Assembly: GCA_031291415.1 (NCBI GenBank)
Contig: JARLJB010000014.1
Location: 1-39,432, forward strand
Direction: 5' to 3'
Source: Telmatospirillum sp.
Lineage (GTDB): Bacteria > Pseudomonadota > Alphaproteobacteria > Rhodospirillales > Magnetospirillaceae
DNA: 39,432 bases
A model generated the notes under the pieces. The model was given only the letters and a program-made list of their open reading frames with translations. It was not told where the DNA came from and made no database searches. Shown here piece after piece: positions 26,861 to 36,442 of this stretch. The position numbers and the translations under genes were made by a program. The first letter of the stretch is position 1, and each line of letters opens with the position of its first letter.

Positions 26861-28060
26861 TCAATCCAACTGCAGCAGCAACGCCTTCAGATAGGCGCTT
26901 TCCGGCAGCCATGGATGCAGCGGATGATCGGATCCGGCACCGGCGGACCGCAAGATCCGGCCCGATCTGCCGGCGGAGGACAGCCCGTGGCGGACCTCCT
27001 CGGCGAAAGCGTCGGGAGCCATGTGGTGAGAGCAGGAGGCAACCAGCAGAAAGCCGCCCGGTTCGACCAGGCTCGCGGCCAGCCGGCTCATCTTTCGATA
27101 GCCTTTGGCTCCTGCCGCCTGATCCTTCTTCGATTTGACGAAGGCCGGCGGGTCGGCGATGACGACGCCGAAACGCTGGCCGGCGGTGACCAGGCGCTCC
27201 ATCTCGGCGAAGGCTTCGGCGCGGACGCATTCGACGGTAACCCCGTTGCGTTCGGCCGAGCGGGTGGCCAGGGCCAGCGATCCTTCCGACCGGTCGACGG
27301 CGACCACCCGTGTGGCGCCGGCCCGCGCCGCCTGGATGGCGAAGCCGCCGGCGTAGCTGTAGAAATCGATGACGCTGCGACCCTTGGCCAAGGCGGCGAC
27401 CGCAGCCCGGTTATCGCGTTGATCGAAGAACCAGCCGGTTTTTTGACCGGTGACCAGATCGGCGAAGAACACAGCGCCGTTTTCTTCAAGTTCCACCGGG
27501 CCGTCCAACTCGCCTCCGGCGATCCGGTCATAAAGCTCAAGCCCCTCCAACTTGCGAACAGCGCTGTCGTTCTTCAAGACGACGGCGGTTGGCGCCAGCA
27601 GGTCGTCGAGAGCGGCCAGCAGCAGGGGCTGCAAGGCTTCCATGCCGGCCGTGTTGGCCTGCAAGGTGACGATTTCACCATAGCGGTCGATCACCAACCC
27701 GGGAAGCTCATCGGCCTCGGCATGCACCAGGCGGTAGTAGGGGCGGTCGTAAAGCGTCTGCCGAAGCGCCAGGGCATTCCTCAGCCGCTTGGTCAGAAAT
27801 GCCTGATCGATGGTTTGGTCGGCATCGCGCGACAACAGCCGCACAGCGATCAGCGAGTGTGGATTGAAGGTGCCGACCCCCAGACGTTCTTCACCGGCGT
27901 CGACAATAGTGACCAAGCCGCCGGGAACCAGAGCCTTGGTCTCCGGCGTCATGGTGATTTCGTTCGAGAAGATCCATGGATGCCCTGCCCGGAAGCGGCG
28001 CGAGCGCCCCGCTTGCAGGTGGATCTGAGGGCGGGAGGTGGTATCAGGGATGTTTGTCAT
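26861..28060 (-). CDS. Class I SAM-dependent 23S rRNA (cytosine) methyltransferase, RlmI-like
   Basis: 399 aa from the ATG at 28060. The longer frame to 28168 enters the ccoN regulatory region and is unlikely. It has an N-terminal PUA-like RNA-binding domain (SRRFRAGHPWIFSNEI), a middle EEHEA-like domain (YDRPYYRLVHAEADELPGLVIDRYG), and a Rossmann methyltransferase domain. That domain holds SVIDFYSYAGGFAIQAA, VVAVDRSEGSLALA, the catalytic-type VIADPPAFV, and LLVASCSHH with the cysteine expected for 5-methylcytosine enzymes. RlmI methylates C1962 of 23S rRNA in E. coli, and the same target is probable here. It is divergent from ccoN with 336 bp between. Confidence 0.88.
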   Translation of the reverse strand: MTNIPDTTSRPQIHLQAGRSRRFRAGHPWIFSNEITMTPETKALVPGGLVTIVDAGEERLGVGTFNPHSLIAVRLLSRDADQTIDQAFLTKRLRNALALRQTLYDRPYYRLVHAEADELPGLVIDRYGEIVTLQANTAGMEALQPLLLAALDDLLAPTAVVLKNDSAVRKLEGLELYDRIAGGELDGPVELEENGAVFFADLVTGQKTGWFFDQRDNRAAVAALAKGRSVIDFYSYAGGFAIQAARAGATRVVAVDRSEGSLALATRSAERNGVTVECVRAEAFAEMERLVTAGQRFGVVIADPPAFVKSKKDQAAGAKGYRKMSRLAASLVEPGGFLLVASCSHHMAPDAFAEEVRHGLSSAGRSGRILRSAGAGSDHPLHPWLPESAYLKALLLQLD

Positions 28061-28190
28061 GGGCGGCAGTGTACAGAGCTTCGCTCGAACGGCATAGAGG
28101 CCAGCCCGATCCACCTGTCGGGTGGATCGTACCGGCCGGGTTGATGTTCCGGGAAAGTCCACACGCAATATGGGAGAAATTGTGACTGAT

Positions 28191-28204
28191 TTGATTCAAA
28201 TCAA
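28191..28204 (+). promoter_or_regulatory. Perfect FNR/FixK box of the cbb3 operon
   Basis: TTGATTCAAATCAA matches TTGAT-N4-ATCAA with perfect symmetry. Its centre is at 28197.5. A start site about 41.5 bp downstream (near 28239) fits a class II FNR-activated promoter with the -10 element at 28227-28232. The Fnr-type regulator encoded at 36503-37249 has the E-x-x-S-R recognition helix for this site. Confidence 0.9.
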
Positions 28205-28226
28205 TGGCCGGCGCGGGTAGAAGCTG

Positions 28227-28232
28227 CATATT
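28227..28232 (+). promoter_or_regulatory. Candidate -10 element of the ccoN promoter
   Basis: CATATT, centred about 32 bp downstream of the FNR-box centre. This is the spacing expected for class II activation, in which the FNR box overlaps the -35 position. No good -35 hexamer is present, as is usual for such promoters. Confidence 0.55.
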
Positions 28233-28396
28233 CCGGCAGATCCTTCCGTGAATGAAGGAATCCCGTTCGGCTAGGTACACAGATTGGGGGTGCCCAACCG
28301 AATGGAAAAAGGGGAAGATTGTCATTCCCGGCAGGGGGGAGCTGTGGCGGCTTAAGTCCGCCCTTAATTCATTATTGGTCGAGACAGGAGTTCGGC

Positions 28397-29875
28397 ATGA
28401 CCCAAGCGACCACGGCGCTCGGCGCCAAAGAAGCGACGCCTTACGTCGACGATGTCATCAAGAAGTTTGTCCTCGCGGCAACTTTCTGGGGCATCGTCGG
28501 ATTTTTGGCTGGTGATTTCATTGCTTGGCAATTGGCCTTTCCGGCCCTGAACCTTGACCTTGAATGGTTTTCCTTCGGCCGTCTGCGGCCGGTTCATACC
28601 TCGGCAGTGATTTTCGCCTTCGGCGGCAACGTGCTGTTCGCATCGTCCTTTTTCATCGTTCAGCGCACGTCGAGGGCTTCGTTGTTCGGCGGCAGTGCGT
28701 TCGCCCATTTTATCTTTTGGGGCTACCAACTGTTCATCGTCCTGGCGGCGTCGGGTTATGTTCTTGGGATCACCCAAGGCAAGGAATACGCGGAACCCGA
28801 ATGGTACACCGATCTTTGGTTGACCATCGTCTGGGTCTGCTATCTGGTGGCGTTCGTCGGTACCCTCTACAAGCGGAAAGAGCCGCATATCTACGTCGCC
28901 AACTGGTTCTTCCTGGCCTTCATCATCACCATCGCCATGCTGCATCTCGGCAACAATCTTGCCGTGCCGACAGCGATTTTCGGAGGCACCTGGTGGCGGT
29001 CCTATGAGATCTACGCCGGTGTCCAGGACGCCCTGACCCAGTGGTGGTACGGCCATAACGCGGTCGGCTTCTTCCTGACCGCCGGCTTCCTTGGCATCAT
29101 GTATTACTTCGTGCCGAAACGGGCCGAGCGGCCGGTCTATTCCTACCGTCTGTCGATCGTCCATTTCTGGGCGCTGATCTTCCTCTACATCTGGGCCGGC
29201 CCGCACCATCTGCATTACACCGCGTTGCCCGACTGGGCGCAGACCTTGGGCATGACCTTTTCGGTGATGCTGTGGATGCCGTCCTGGGGGGGCATGATCA
29301 ACGGCCTGATGACGCTGTCGGGCGCCTGGGACAAGCTGCGTACCGACCCGGTGATCCGCTTCCTGGTGACATCGGTGGCCTTTTACGGCATGTCGACTTT
29401 CGAAGGGCCGATGATGTCGATCAAGGCGGTCAATTCGCTGTCGCACTACACCGACTGGGGCATCGGCCATGTCCATTCCGGTGGCCTGGGCTGGGTGGCT
29501 TTCGTCAGTTTCGGCGCTCTCTATTGCCTGGTTCCGACGCTGTGGCGGCGCAAGCAGCTCTATTCCATGCGCCTGGTCAGCTACCATTTCTGGATCGCCA
29601 CCATCGGCATCGTTCTCTACATCACCTCGATGTGGATCTCCGGCATCATGCAGGGGCTGATGTGGCGCGCCTACGACAATCTTGGCTTCCTGCAGTACTC
29701 CTTCGTCGAGACGGTGGCGGCCATGCATCCCTATTACATCATCCGCGCCATCGGTGGCGTTCTGTTCCTCACCGGTGCGCTGATCATGGCCTACAACTTC
29801 TACCGGACCATCAAGGGCGACGTGCGGAAAGAGGCGCCTTACGAAGCGCCCGTCGCCGCGACAGCTCGGGGCTGA
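28397..29875 (+). CDS. ccoN: cbb3-type cytochrome c oxidase subunit I
   Basis: 492 aa with about 12 membrane helices, the catalytic haem b / haem b3-CuB subunit of the high-affinity terminal oxidase. Family segments include [56 protein letters not shown] and [17 protein letters not shown], which carry the haem and copper histidines. The ATG at 28397 has CAGGAG seven bases upstream; longer frames enter the leader. First gene of ccoNOQP under an FNR box, for respiration at low oxygen. Confidence 0.97.
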   Translation: MTQATTALGAKEATPYVDDVIKKFVLAATFWGIVGFLAGDFIAWQLAFPALNLDLEWFSFGRLRPVHTSAVIFAFGGNVLFASSFFIVQRTSRASLFGGSAFAHFIFWGYQLFIVLAASGYVLGITQGKEYAEPEWYTDLWLTIVWVCYLVAFVGTLYKRKEPHIYVANWFFLAFIITIAMLHLGNNLAVPTAIFGGTWWRSYEIYAGVQDALTQWWYGHNAVGFFLTAGFLGIMYYFVPKRAERPVYSYRLSIVHFWALIFLYIWAGPHHLHYTALPDWAQTLGMTFSVMLWMPSWGGMINGLMTLSGAWDKLRTDPVIRFLVTSVAFYGMSTFEGPMMSIKAVNSLSHYTDWGIGHVHSGGLGWVAFVSFGALYCLVPTLWRRKQLYSMRLVSYHFWIATIGIVLYITSMWISGIMQGLMWRAYDNLGFLQYSFVETVAAMHPYYIIRAIGGVLFLTGALIMAYNFYRTIKGDVRKEAPYEAPVAATARG

Positions 29876-29887
29876 GGAGAGCGATCA

Positions 29888-30613
29888 ATGTCCATCCTTA
29901 AGCATCACGCCAAGATCGAGACCAACGTTGTCCTCTTGATGGTCGGTATCTTGCTCACGGTGATCATCGGCGGCATCGTCGAGATCGTGCCACTGTTCAC
30001 CATTACTGAAACCATCGAGAAGGTGGAAGGGATGCGTCCCTATTCACCGCTCGAACAGGAAGGCCGCAATATCTACGTTCGCGAAGGTTGCTATGTCTGC
30101 CATAGCCAGATGATCCGTCCGTTCCGCGACGAGGTCGAACGTTATGGCCATTACAGCCTGGCGGCGGAGTCCATGTACGACCACCCTTTCCAGTGGGGGT
30201 CGAAGCGCATTGGTCCTGATCTGGCCCGGGTCGGCGGAAAATATTCCAACGACTGGCATACCCGTCACCTGACCAATCCCCGCGACGTTGTGCCCGAATC
30301 CATCATGCCGACTTATCGGCATCTCCATCATCCACTGAACTACGACGATATCACCGCCAATATGGAGACCCTTCGCGTCGTCGGCGTCCCCTACACCGAG
30401 GATGATATCGCCAATGCCAAAGAGGACCTGGTTGCCCAGGCAACCACCGATGCCTCGACCGATGCCTTCCTGCAGCGCTATCCCAAAGCCAACCTTGGCA
30501 AGAAGGACAAGACCACGGATCAAATCACCGAGATGGACGCCCTTGTCGCCTATCTCCAGGTGTTGGGTACTCTGGTGGACTTTTCCACTCAGAAACCCGA
30601 CTCCATCCGGTAG
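29888..30613 (+). CDS. ccoO: cbb3-type cytochrome c oxidase subunit II (mono-haem cytochrome c)
   Basis: 241 aa with one N-terminal membrane helix (about 14-34) and a periplasmic cytochrome c domain. The single haem site is CYVCH, followed by [17 protein letters not shown], and a distal methionine is likely in ESIMPTY. It passes electrons from CcoP to CcoN. The start has GAGGAGAG upstream and follows ccoN by 12 bp. Length and motifs are standard for the family. Confidence 0.97.
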   Translation: MSILKHHAKIETNVVLLMVGILLTVIIGGIVEIVPLFTITETIEKVEGMRPYSPLEQEGRNIYVREGCYVCHSQMIRPFRDEVERYGHYSLAAESMYDHPFQWGSKRIGPDLARVGGKYSNDWHTRHLTNPRDVVPESIMPTYRHLHHPLNYDDITANMETLRVVGVPYTEDDIANAKEDLVAQATTDASTDAFLQRYPKANLGKKDKTTDQITEMDALVAYLQVLGTLVDFSTQKPDSIR

Positions 30614-30625
30614 GAGGGCGGTGCC

Positions 30626-30787
30626 GTGCTGGATCAACTGATCAATGTCCTGCGTTCCGTGTGGAGCGTGTGGGTGATGGTTTTCTTCTGCGGAATCGTC
30701 CTTTGGGCCTACGTCCTGACGCCGAAGGCCACGATGGAAGCCCATGGGCAGATTCCGCTGAGGGATGACGAGAACGAGGAGCGCTAA
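30626..30787 (+). CDS. ccoQ: cbb3-type oxidase small subunit IV
   Basis: A 53-aa protein starting with a GTG at 30626 behind GGAGGG. It has one membrane helix (about residues 12-31, VWSVWVMVFFCGIVLWAYVL) followed by the typical CcoQ tail TPKATMEAHGQIPLRDD. CcoQ/FixQ stabilises the oxidase and its interaction with CcoP. It sits between ccoO (12 bp) and ccoP (2 bp), so position and sequence both identify it although the gene is very short. Confidence 0.93.
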   Translation: MLDQLINVLRSVWSVWVMVFFCGIVLWAYVLTPKATMEAHGQIPLRDDENEER

Positions 30788-30789
30788 CC

Positions 30790-31677
30790 ATGGCGACCAA
30801 TGCTGAGAAGGACCCGATCAGCGGGCAATACACCACTGGTCACGAGTGGGACGGCATCAAGGAACTGAACACGCCGCTGCCGAAGTGGTGGGTGACCGTG
30901 TTCTACATAACGATCATCTGGTCGATCGGCTATTGGGTGCTCTATCCGTCATGGCCGACCTTGAGCGGTTATTGGGCCGGGACGCTCGGATGGCATTCGC
31001 GGACGCAGGTGGTCACCGATATCGAGCAGGCCAAGTCGGCCAAGGCGGTCTATCTGTCGAAGATCCAGGACTCGTCGCTCGAGGACATCGTCAAGGACAA
31101 GGACCTGTTGAATTTCGCGTTGGCCGGCGGACGTTCGGTGTTTAACGAGAACTGTGCCGCTTGCCATGGCGTTGGCGGCGGCGGGGCCTATGGTTTTCCC
31201 AATCTGACGGACGACCAGTGGCTGTGGGGCGGTACCTTGGACGACATCCGGACGACGATCACCTACGGCATCCGCAACACGAATCCTAATTCCCGCCAGA
31301 GCGAAATGCCCCAATGGGGTGGCGGGGATCCATTGTCCGACGACGAGTTGAGCAACTTGGCCGAATATGTCTTGTCGCTCTCGAAAAAATCGACGGATCA
31401 GGCGGCAGCGCAAAAAGGATTGCCGATCTTCGCCGAACGTTGCTCGCCCTGCCATGGCGAGGCCGGAGAAGGCAGCCAGGCAGTTGGTGCGCCAGCCCTG
31501 GCGACTGGCATTTGGCTTTACAAAGGCAAAGATCTGAAGGCTCAGAAAGCTGAAATCATGTCGCAGGTCAAGAATCCCAAGGGTGGCATGATGCCGTCCT
31601 GGACCGACCGCGGAATCGATGAGGCGACGATCAAGATCCTCGCCGTTTACGTTCATTCACTGGGGGGCGGAAAATAA
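30790..31677 (+). CDS. ccoP: cbb3-type cytochrome c oxidase subunit III (di-haem cytochrome c)
   Basis: 295 aa. The N-terminus HEWDGIKELNTPLPKWW is the conserved CcoP start, then comes one membrane helix (about 33-53). Two periplasmic cytochrome c domains follow, with haem sites CAACH (near residue 122) and CSPCH (near residue 218). Matching distal-methionine segments are SEMPQWGG and GMMPSW. It accepts electrons from soluble or membrane cytochromes c. Last gene of the structural operon; an inverted repeat follows. Confidence 0.97.
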   Translation: MATNAEKDPISGQYTTGHEWDGIKELNTPLPKWWVTVFYITIIWSIGYWVLYPSWPTLSGYWAGTLGWHSRTQVVTDIEQAKSAKAVYLSKIQDSSLEDIVKDKDLLNFALAGGRSVFNENCAACHGVGGGGAYGFPNLTDDQWLWGGTLDDIRTTITYGIRNTNPNSRQSEMPQWGGGDPLSDDELSNLAEYVLSLSKKSTDQAAAQKGLPIFAERCSPCHGEAGEGSQAVGAPALATGIWLYKGKDLKAQKAEIMSQVKNPKGGMMPSWTDRGIDEATIKILAVYVHSLGGGK

Positions 31678-31691
31678 CGCCGTCGTCGGGC

Positions 31692-31723
31692 GAGGACGCC
31701 GGGGCATCGTCTCCGGCATCCTC
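31692..31723 (+). terminator. Stem-loop after ccoP
   Basis: GAGGACGCCGG (31692-31702) and CCGGCATCCTC (31713-31723) pair over 11 bp with one mismatch and a 10-nt loop. There is no T run, so it would be a weak or Rho-assisted terminator, or an mRNA 3'-end stabiliser, separating ccoNOQP from ccoGHIS. A second small stem, CTGGCCT/AGGCCAG, lies at about 31778-31801. Confidence 0.4.
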
Positions 31724-31905
31724 ACTTGGCGGCCCCATCTGGCGAGTGTGACTTTGTCATATTTCTCGAAGATCCGACTGGCCTATAGTTTAACAGGCCA
31801 GGACCAATGCAGCGTTTCCCGTGTATCCTTGTCGACATCAAGGACGGCAATACGGGGACGTTCCTGGTGATCGGCCAGGGACAACAGCAGGATACCAGGC
31901 GCATC

Positions 31906-33396
31906 ATGCCCTCAGCGAATGACGTGGTCGTGGAACGGACACCAACCGAGCCAAGGAATGTCTCTCTCTACGCCAGCCACGTGAAGGCCTATCCCCGTTT
32001 CCTCAACAATGGCTTTTTTCGCCGCCTGAAATGGGCGGTCATGGCCGTCCTGCTGGCTCTCTATTGGGGAACCCCTTGGATCCGCTGGGATCGCGGTATC
32101 GGCGCGCCGGACCAGGCGGTGCTGATCGACATGCCGGGACGGCGGGCCTATTTCTTCGCGATCGAAATATGGCCCCAGGAAGTCTACTACCTGACTGGTT
32201 TGCTGATTATCGCGGCGCTCAGCCTGTTTTTCATTTCTGCCCTGCTGGGGAGAGTGTGGTGCGGTTTCACCTGCTTTCAGACCGTCTGGACCGACATCTT
32301 CGTGTGGATCGAGCGGTTTTTCGAAGGTGAGCGCAATCGCCGCATGCAGCTCGACAAAGAGCCATGGTCGGCAAACAAGCTTCTGCGCAAGGCCGGAAAA
32401 CAGACCTGCTGGATCGTTGTCTCGGTGTTGACCGGTTTCGGTTTCGTGCTGTTTTTCGACAACGCACCGACCTTGGCCCACCAGATTGTGACGGGCCAGG
32501 CCAGCGTCAATGCTTATGGCATCATGGCGTTCCTGACCGCGACCACTTACGTTCTGGCCGGCTTTGCCCGCGAGCAGGTCTGCATCTACATGTGTCCCTA
32601 TTCCCGCTTTCAGAGCGCCATGTTCGATGAACATTCGCTGGTCGTCAGTTACGAAGCGTGGCGTGGCGAGCCGCGCGGCAAACTGAAGGGCGCCGTTCAC
32701 GGACGTGATGCCGCCGACGTGTTTTCCGGGCGCGGCCATTGCGTCGACTGCAAAATGTGCGTGCAGGTCTGTCCGACCGGCATCGATATCCGCAATGGCA
32801 GCCAGCTGGCTTGTATCGGCTGTGCGCTCTGCGTCGACGCCTGTAACAGCGTGATGGATCGCATGGGGTTGCCTCGCGGTCTGATCAGCTATGATTCCTC
32901 GTTCAACCAGTTGGCGCGGGCCAAGGGGGAGACGTCTCCCAGGCGGCAGCTTTGGCGTCCGCGGACGTTCATCTATCTAGCGGTGATTGGCATCGTCGTG
33001 GCGGTGATGACCTATGCCCTCTCGACCCGCAAAACCTTCGATCTCAACGTTTTGCACGAACGCTCGCCGGTCTTTGTCGAATTGTCGGGCGACAGGATCC
33101 GGAACGGCTATACCGTGAAGATTCTCAACATGGTTCGCGATAACGGGCATTTCCGTCTCAGCCTCGAAGGTCTGCCCGAAGCGACCATGACCGTGATCGG
33201 CAAGGATCTTCCGGAGGCAAAAACGGTCGATCTGGCTGGCGATTCGGACAGTGTCGGCACCTTCAAGCTGTTCGTGACGGCACCCAGAGCTTCGCTCAAG
33301 GGAAAGAAGGTTGATCTGACCCTGGTGCTTACCAATCTTGATACAGGCCGAATCATTCGGCACGAAAACCTGTTTGCGGGGCCCGATCCGGAATGA
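31906..33396 (+). CDS. ccoG: CcoG/FixG-type polyferredoxin, cbb3 oxidase maturation
   Basis: 496 aa from the ATG at 31906; an ATG at 31807 would add 33 unconserved residues. The family's SLYASHVKAYPR start is followed by membrane helices and GRVWCGFTCFQTVWTDIFVWIE with its cysteines, then EQVCIYMCPYSRFQSAMFD. Two [4Fe-4S] ferredoxin motifs (CVDCKMCVQVCP and CIGCALCVDAC) and a C-terminal periplasmic Ig-like domain complete it. CcoG is a cupric reductase that supplies Cu(I) for the oxidase CuB site. It lies 228 bp after ccoP and overlaps ccoH by four bases (ATGA), so it probably heads a separate but coupled unit. Confidence 0.95.
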   Translation: MPSANDVVVERTPTEPRNVSLYASHVKAYPRFLNNGFFRRLKWAVMAVLLALYWGTPWIRWDRGIGAPDQAVLIDMPGRRAYFFAIEIWPQEVYYLTGLLIIAALSLFFISALLGRVWCGFTCFQTVWTDIFVWIERFFEGERNRRMQLDKEPWSANKLLRKAGKQTCWIVVSVLTGFGFVLFFDNAPTLAHQIVTGQASVNAYGIMAFLTATTYVLAGFAREQVCIYMCPYSRFQSAMFDEHSLVVSYEAWRGEPRGKLKGAVHGRDAADVFSGRGHCVDCKMCVQVCPTGIDIRNGSQLACIGCALCVDACNSVMDRMGLPRGLISYDSSFNQLARAKGETSPRRQLWRPRTFIYLAVIGIVVAVMTYALSTRKTFDLNVLHERSPVFVELSGDRIRNGYTVKILNMVRDNGHFRLSLEGLPEATMTVIGKDLPEAKTVDLAGDSDSVGTFKLFVTAPRASLKGKKVDLTLVLTNLDTGRIIRHENLFAGPDPE

Positions 33397-33896
33397 CTGA
33401 ATTTGCAAGTGCGCGTCGCCGTCCTGGCTGGTGGTATCCCTTTATTTTCGTCGGTGCCTTCGGCGTCGTCCTGGCGGTCAATCTCGTCTTCATGGCCTCG
33501 GCAGTCCGGACTTTTTCCGGTCTGTCGTCCGAACATGCCTATGACGAGGGGCTGAAATATAACGAACGGATTGCTGCGGCGCGAGCGCAGGAAAAACTGG
33601 GTTGGACGACCAAGGCGGAGGTTCAACCGGCCGGTGGCGCGGTCCCGCACAGCGCCAACATCGTTCTGACCGTCCTCGATCGGGACGGCAAGCCGGTTAC
33701 CGGCCTTTCCGTCCAGGCGGACTTCGTCCGACCGACGGCGGCCGGCCATGACAGTTCGGCTCCTCTGGCCGAGCAGGGACAGGGCCGTTATATGGTGGCT
33801 GCGTCCTTGGCCCTGGGGGGCCAGTGGGACATGACGGTGACCGCGCGCCGGAGCGGCCAAGTCTACCAGTTCGCGCAACGAATCTTTCTTCCCTGA
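33393..33896 (+). CDS. ccoH: CcoH/FixH cbb3 oxidase assembly protein
   Basis: 167 aa with one N-terminal membrane helix (about 15-36) followed by the conserved SSEHAYDEGLKYNERIAAARAQEKLGW segment of FixH. A periplasmic beta-sandwich domain of the YtkA type completes the protein. It is required for assembly or stability of the oxidase. It is translationally coupled at both ends: an ATGA overlap with ccoG and a one-base TGATG overlap with ccoI. Confidence 0.93.
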   Translation: MTEFASARRRPGWWYPFIFVGAFGVVLAVNLVFMASAVRTFSGLSSEHAYDEGLKYNERIAAARAQEKLGWTTKAEVQPAGGAVPHSANIVLTVLDRDGKPVTGLSVQADFVRPTAAGHDSSAPLAEQGQGRYMVAASLALGGQWDMTVTARRSGQVYQFAQRIFLP

Positions 33897-36232
33897 TGGC
33901 GGTCTGCGCCCATTGTGGCGCCGAAGTCGGGGTGGCCTCGACCGGCGGTGCCGAGTTCTGCTGTCGCGGGTGCCGTGCAGCCTATTCGTTGGTCCGAGGC
34001 ATGGGTCTCGACCAGTATTATCGGCGCCGCAGTATCGATCCCACGCAACGGCCATTGCGGCCCGATGACGAGGCCGGCCCCGTCGATTACAGCGCTCAGG
34101 TGCACCCGTCGGACGACGGTATTGTCGGCCTGCATTTGATGGTCGAGGGAATGCACTGCGCGGCGTGCGTCTGGTTGATCGAGTCGATCCTGGCGCGCCA
34201 ACCGGGCGTTATCGAAGCCCGTCTCAATATGACGACCCGCCGCCTGGTGGTTCGCTGGCGCGATGGCGAGACCAACGCCAATGCCGTCCTGGCGCCGGTC
34301 ATTGCCATCGGCTATCGCCTGCAGCCTTACGATCCGGCCCGGCTCGGCCGCGAATCGGAGCGGGTTGAGAAGGAGTTGTTGCGGGCGATGGCGGTGGCCG
34401 GTTTTGCCGCTGGCAATGTCATGTTGTTCTCGGTTTCCATTTGGGCCGGGCAATCGGGCAGCATGGATTGGGTCACCCGTTCCCTGTTCCACTGGATTTC
34501 CGCCCTCATCGCTCTGCCGGCGGTGGTCTACTGCATCCGCCCTTTCGCGCGGTCGGCTTTTTCGGCGCTCCGGGCCGGACGGTCGAACATGGATGTGCCG
34601 ATCACCATCGGCGTCACCCTGGCCTCGGCCATGAGCCTTTGGGAAACCATGCGGGGCGGGCCGCATGCTTATTTCGATGCGGCGATTTCGCTACTCTTCT
34701 TTTTATTGATCGGCCGCTATCTCGATAGCCGGGCCCGTGGCCGGGCCCGCTCCTCGGCCGAGCATCTGCTTGCCTTGGGGGCTGTCACGGTAACGGTCCT
34801 GGACGGCGATGGAACCCGTCGTTTGCTGCCGCCCGAGCAAGTGCAACTGGGGATGACCGTGCTGGTCGCCACCGGCGAAAGAATCGGTGCCGATGGAACC
34901 GTGACCGACGGCCAATCGGAAATCGACACCAGCCTGATTACCGGAGAAACCGTGCCGGCGCCGGTCGAGCCGGGAGCGACGGTGTTCGCCGGTACGCTCA
35001 ATCTGTCCGGGCCGCTCAAGCTCGAGGTGACGGCGGTCGGCGAAAGCACGTTGCTTGCCGAAATCGTCCGGATGATGGAGGTTGCCGAGCAGGGGCGGGC
35101 GCGATATGTCGCCATCGCCGATCGCGTGGCGCGCTATTACGCGCCGGTTGTGCATCTCATGGGTTTGGTGACCTTTCTCGGGTGGGAGATCTTCACTGAC
35201 ACTCCCTGGCAGGTTGCCCTGCTTTACGCGGTTTCCGTGCTGATCATCACTTGTCCTTGCGCCCTGGCGCTGGCGGTCCCGGTGGTCCAGGTGGTGGCCA
35301 GCGGTCGATGGCTGCGTCGGGGAATTCTGGCGAAATCGGCGACCGCGCAAGAGCGGCTGGCCAGCGTCGATTGGGTGGTGTTCGACAAGACGGGGACCCT
35401 GACCGAGGGGCGGCCCGAATTGCAGGCGGGACATTGGACACAGGAAGATCTGCGGCAGGCGGCGTCGATTGCCGCGGCGAGCAAGCATCCTGTGGCGCGT
35501 GCCGTCGCTCGGGCGATGCCCGATGTTCCGGTCGCCGACGACGTCCGCGAGGTTGCCGGATGTGGCTTGGCCTATGGCGATATCCGGCTGGGCAGCCGTC
35601 AATGGCTGGGGCTGCCCGATGATCCCGCCGAGGCGTCCGGGCCGGAGCTGTTTCTGGCGCGGCCCGGTCATCCTGCCGTTCGTTTCGGTTTCCGTGATCC
35701 CTTGCGGGCCGATGCCAAGGATGTTGTTGCCCTCTTGAAACATAAGGGCTACCGCCTGACCTTGCTGTCGGGAGATCGCCGGTCGGTGGTCGAAACAATA
35801 GCCGGCGACCTGGGGATCGACGATTGGCAGGCCGGCTGCAAGCCGGCGGACAAATGTGCCCGACTGGCGGCATTGGCCGGTGCCGGACATAAGGTGCTGA
35901 TGATTGGCGATGGTTTGAACGACGCCCCGGCCTTGGCCTCGGCCCATGTGTCCATGTCGCCGTCCTCGGCGGTCGATATCAGCCAAACCGTGGCCGATGT
36001 TGTCTTTCAAGGGCATCTGCTGTCACCGGTGATCGAGGCTCTGGCGGTGGCGCGGAAGGCCGGGGCTTTGGTCCGGCAGAATTTTGCCTTGGCTCTGGGG
36101 TATAATCTGCTGACGATACCCTTGGCGATTGCCGGACAGGTGACGCCGTTGATCGCCGCGATTTCAATGTCGACGTCGTCGGTGATCGTCATATCGAATG
36201 CGCTGCGATTGTCGCGCGGGAGGCTTTGGTGA
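33896..36232 (+). CDS. ccoI: CcoI/FixI copper-transporting P-type ATPase for cbb3 assembly
   Basis: 778 aa P1B-type ATPase. The N-terminal cysteine-rich zinc-ribbon-like part (CAHCG, then CCRGCRAAY) is typical of FixI. A heavy-metal-associated domain (GMHCAACVWLIE, C88/C91) follows. Then come the actuator TGE loop (LITGETVPA), the membrane metal site CPC in ITCPCALALAVP, the phosphorylation motif DKTGTLTEG and the hinge GDGLNDAPAL. It exports Cu(I) from the cytoplasm for insertion into the oxidase. The start overlaps the ccoH stop by one base, and the end overlaps ccoS by four. Confidence 0.95.
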   Translation: MAVCAHCGAEVGVASTGGAEFCCRGCRAAYSLVRGMGLDQYYRRRSIDPTQRPLRPDDEAGPVDYSAQVHPSDDGIVGLHLMVEGMHCAACVWLIESILARQPGVIEARLNMTTRRLVVRWRDGETNANAVLAPVIAIGYRLQPYDPARLGRESERVEKELLRAMAVAGFAAGNVMLFSVSIWAGQSGSMDWVTRSLFHWISALIALPAVVYCIRPFARSAFSALRAGRSNMDVPITIGVTLASAMSLWETMRGGPHAYFDAAISLLFFLLIGRYLDSRARGRARSSAEHLLALGAVTVTVLDGDGTRRLLPPEQVQLGMTVLVATGERIGADGTVTDGQSEIDTSLITGETVPAPVEPGATVFAGTLNLSGPLKLEVTAVGESTLLAEIVRMMEVAEQGRARYVAIADRVARYYAPVVHLMGLVTFLGWEIFTDTPWQVALLYAVSVLIITCPCALALAVPVVQVVASGRWLRRGILAKSATAQERLASVDWVVFDKTGTLTEGRPELQAGHWTQEDLRQAASIAAASKHPVARAVARAMPDVPVADDVREVAGCGLAYGDIRLGSRQWLGLPDDPAEASGPELFLARPGHPAVRFGFRDPLRADAKDVVALLKHKGYRLTLLSGDRRSVVETIAGDLGIDDWQAGCKPADKCARLAALAGAGHKVLMIGDGLNDAPALASAHVSMSPSSAVDISQTVADVVFQGHLLSPVIEALAVARKAGALVRQNFALALGYNLLTIPLAIAGQVTPLIAAISMSTSSVIVISNALRLSRGRLW

Positions 36233-36411
36233 CCAATCTGCTGATGCTGATTCCTGTGGCTCTGGTTCTTGGGGCGTTAGGGTTGGTCGGATTCTTATGG
36301 GCCTTGCGGTCCGGTCAGTTCGAGGACCTCGACGGGGCGGCCAACCGGATTCTCTTCGACTACGACGAATTGGAACAGAAAACAGACGACAACGAGAAAC
36401 AACACCCATAG
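36229..36411 (+). CDS. ccoS: CcoS cbb3 oxidase maturation small protein
   Basis: 60 aa with one membrane helix (about 4-26). It is followed by the hallmark FLWALRSGQFEDLDGAANRILFD of CcoS/FixS and a short polar tail. CcoS is needed for cofactor insertion into the oxidase. The GTG start at 36229 overlaps the ccoI stop (GTGA) and has GGGAGG upstream. It completes the ccoGHIS set. Confidence 0.95.
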   Translation: MTNLLMLIPVALVLGALGLVGFLWALRSGQFEDLDGAANRILFDYDELEQKTDDNEKQHP

Positions 36412-36442
36412 CGTGAAAAAACTTCCGCTGCAGTGCGACCAT

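Larger units (their letters stand above)
28061..28396. promoter_or_regulatory. Regulatory region upstream of ccoN
   Basis: 336 bp without a gene. It contains the FNR box and -10 element listed below. A leader hairpin, TCCTTC-cgtgaat-GAAGGA (28241-28259), lies just after the predicted transcription start, and a CAGGAG ribosome-binding site is at 28385-28390. The leader would be about 155 nt. A promoter for the divergent rRNA methyltransferase gene must also lie here but was not recognised. Confidence 0.6.

Noticed and set aside
25737-27230. 497-aa minus-strand frame overlapping aroA
   Set aside because: Another frame of the same strand as aroA and the rRNA methyltransferase; Arg-rich noise typical of GC-rich shadow frames.
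28364-29728. 454-aa minus-strand frame
   Set aside because: Antisense to ccoN, which is fully recognisable; His/Gln/Glu-rich shadow composition.
34703-36016. 437-aa minus-strand frame
   Set aside because: Antisense to ccoI, whose ATPase motifs are complete.
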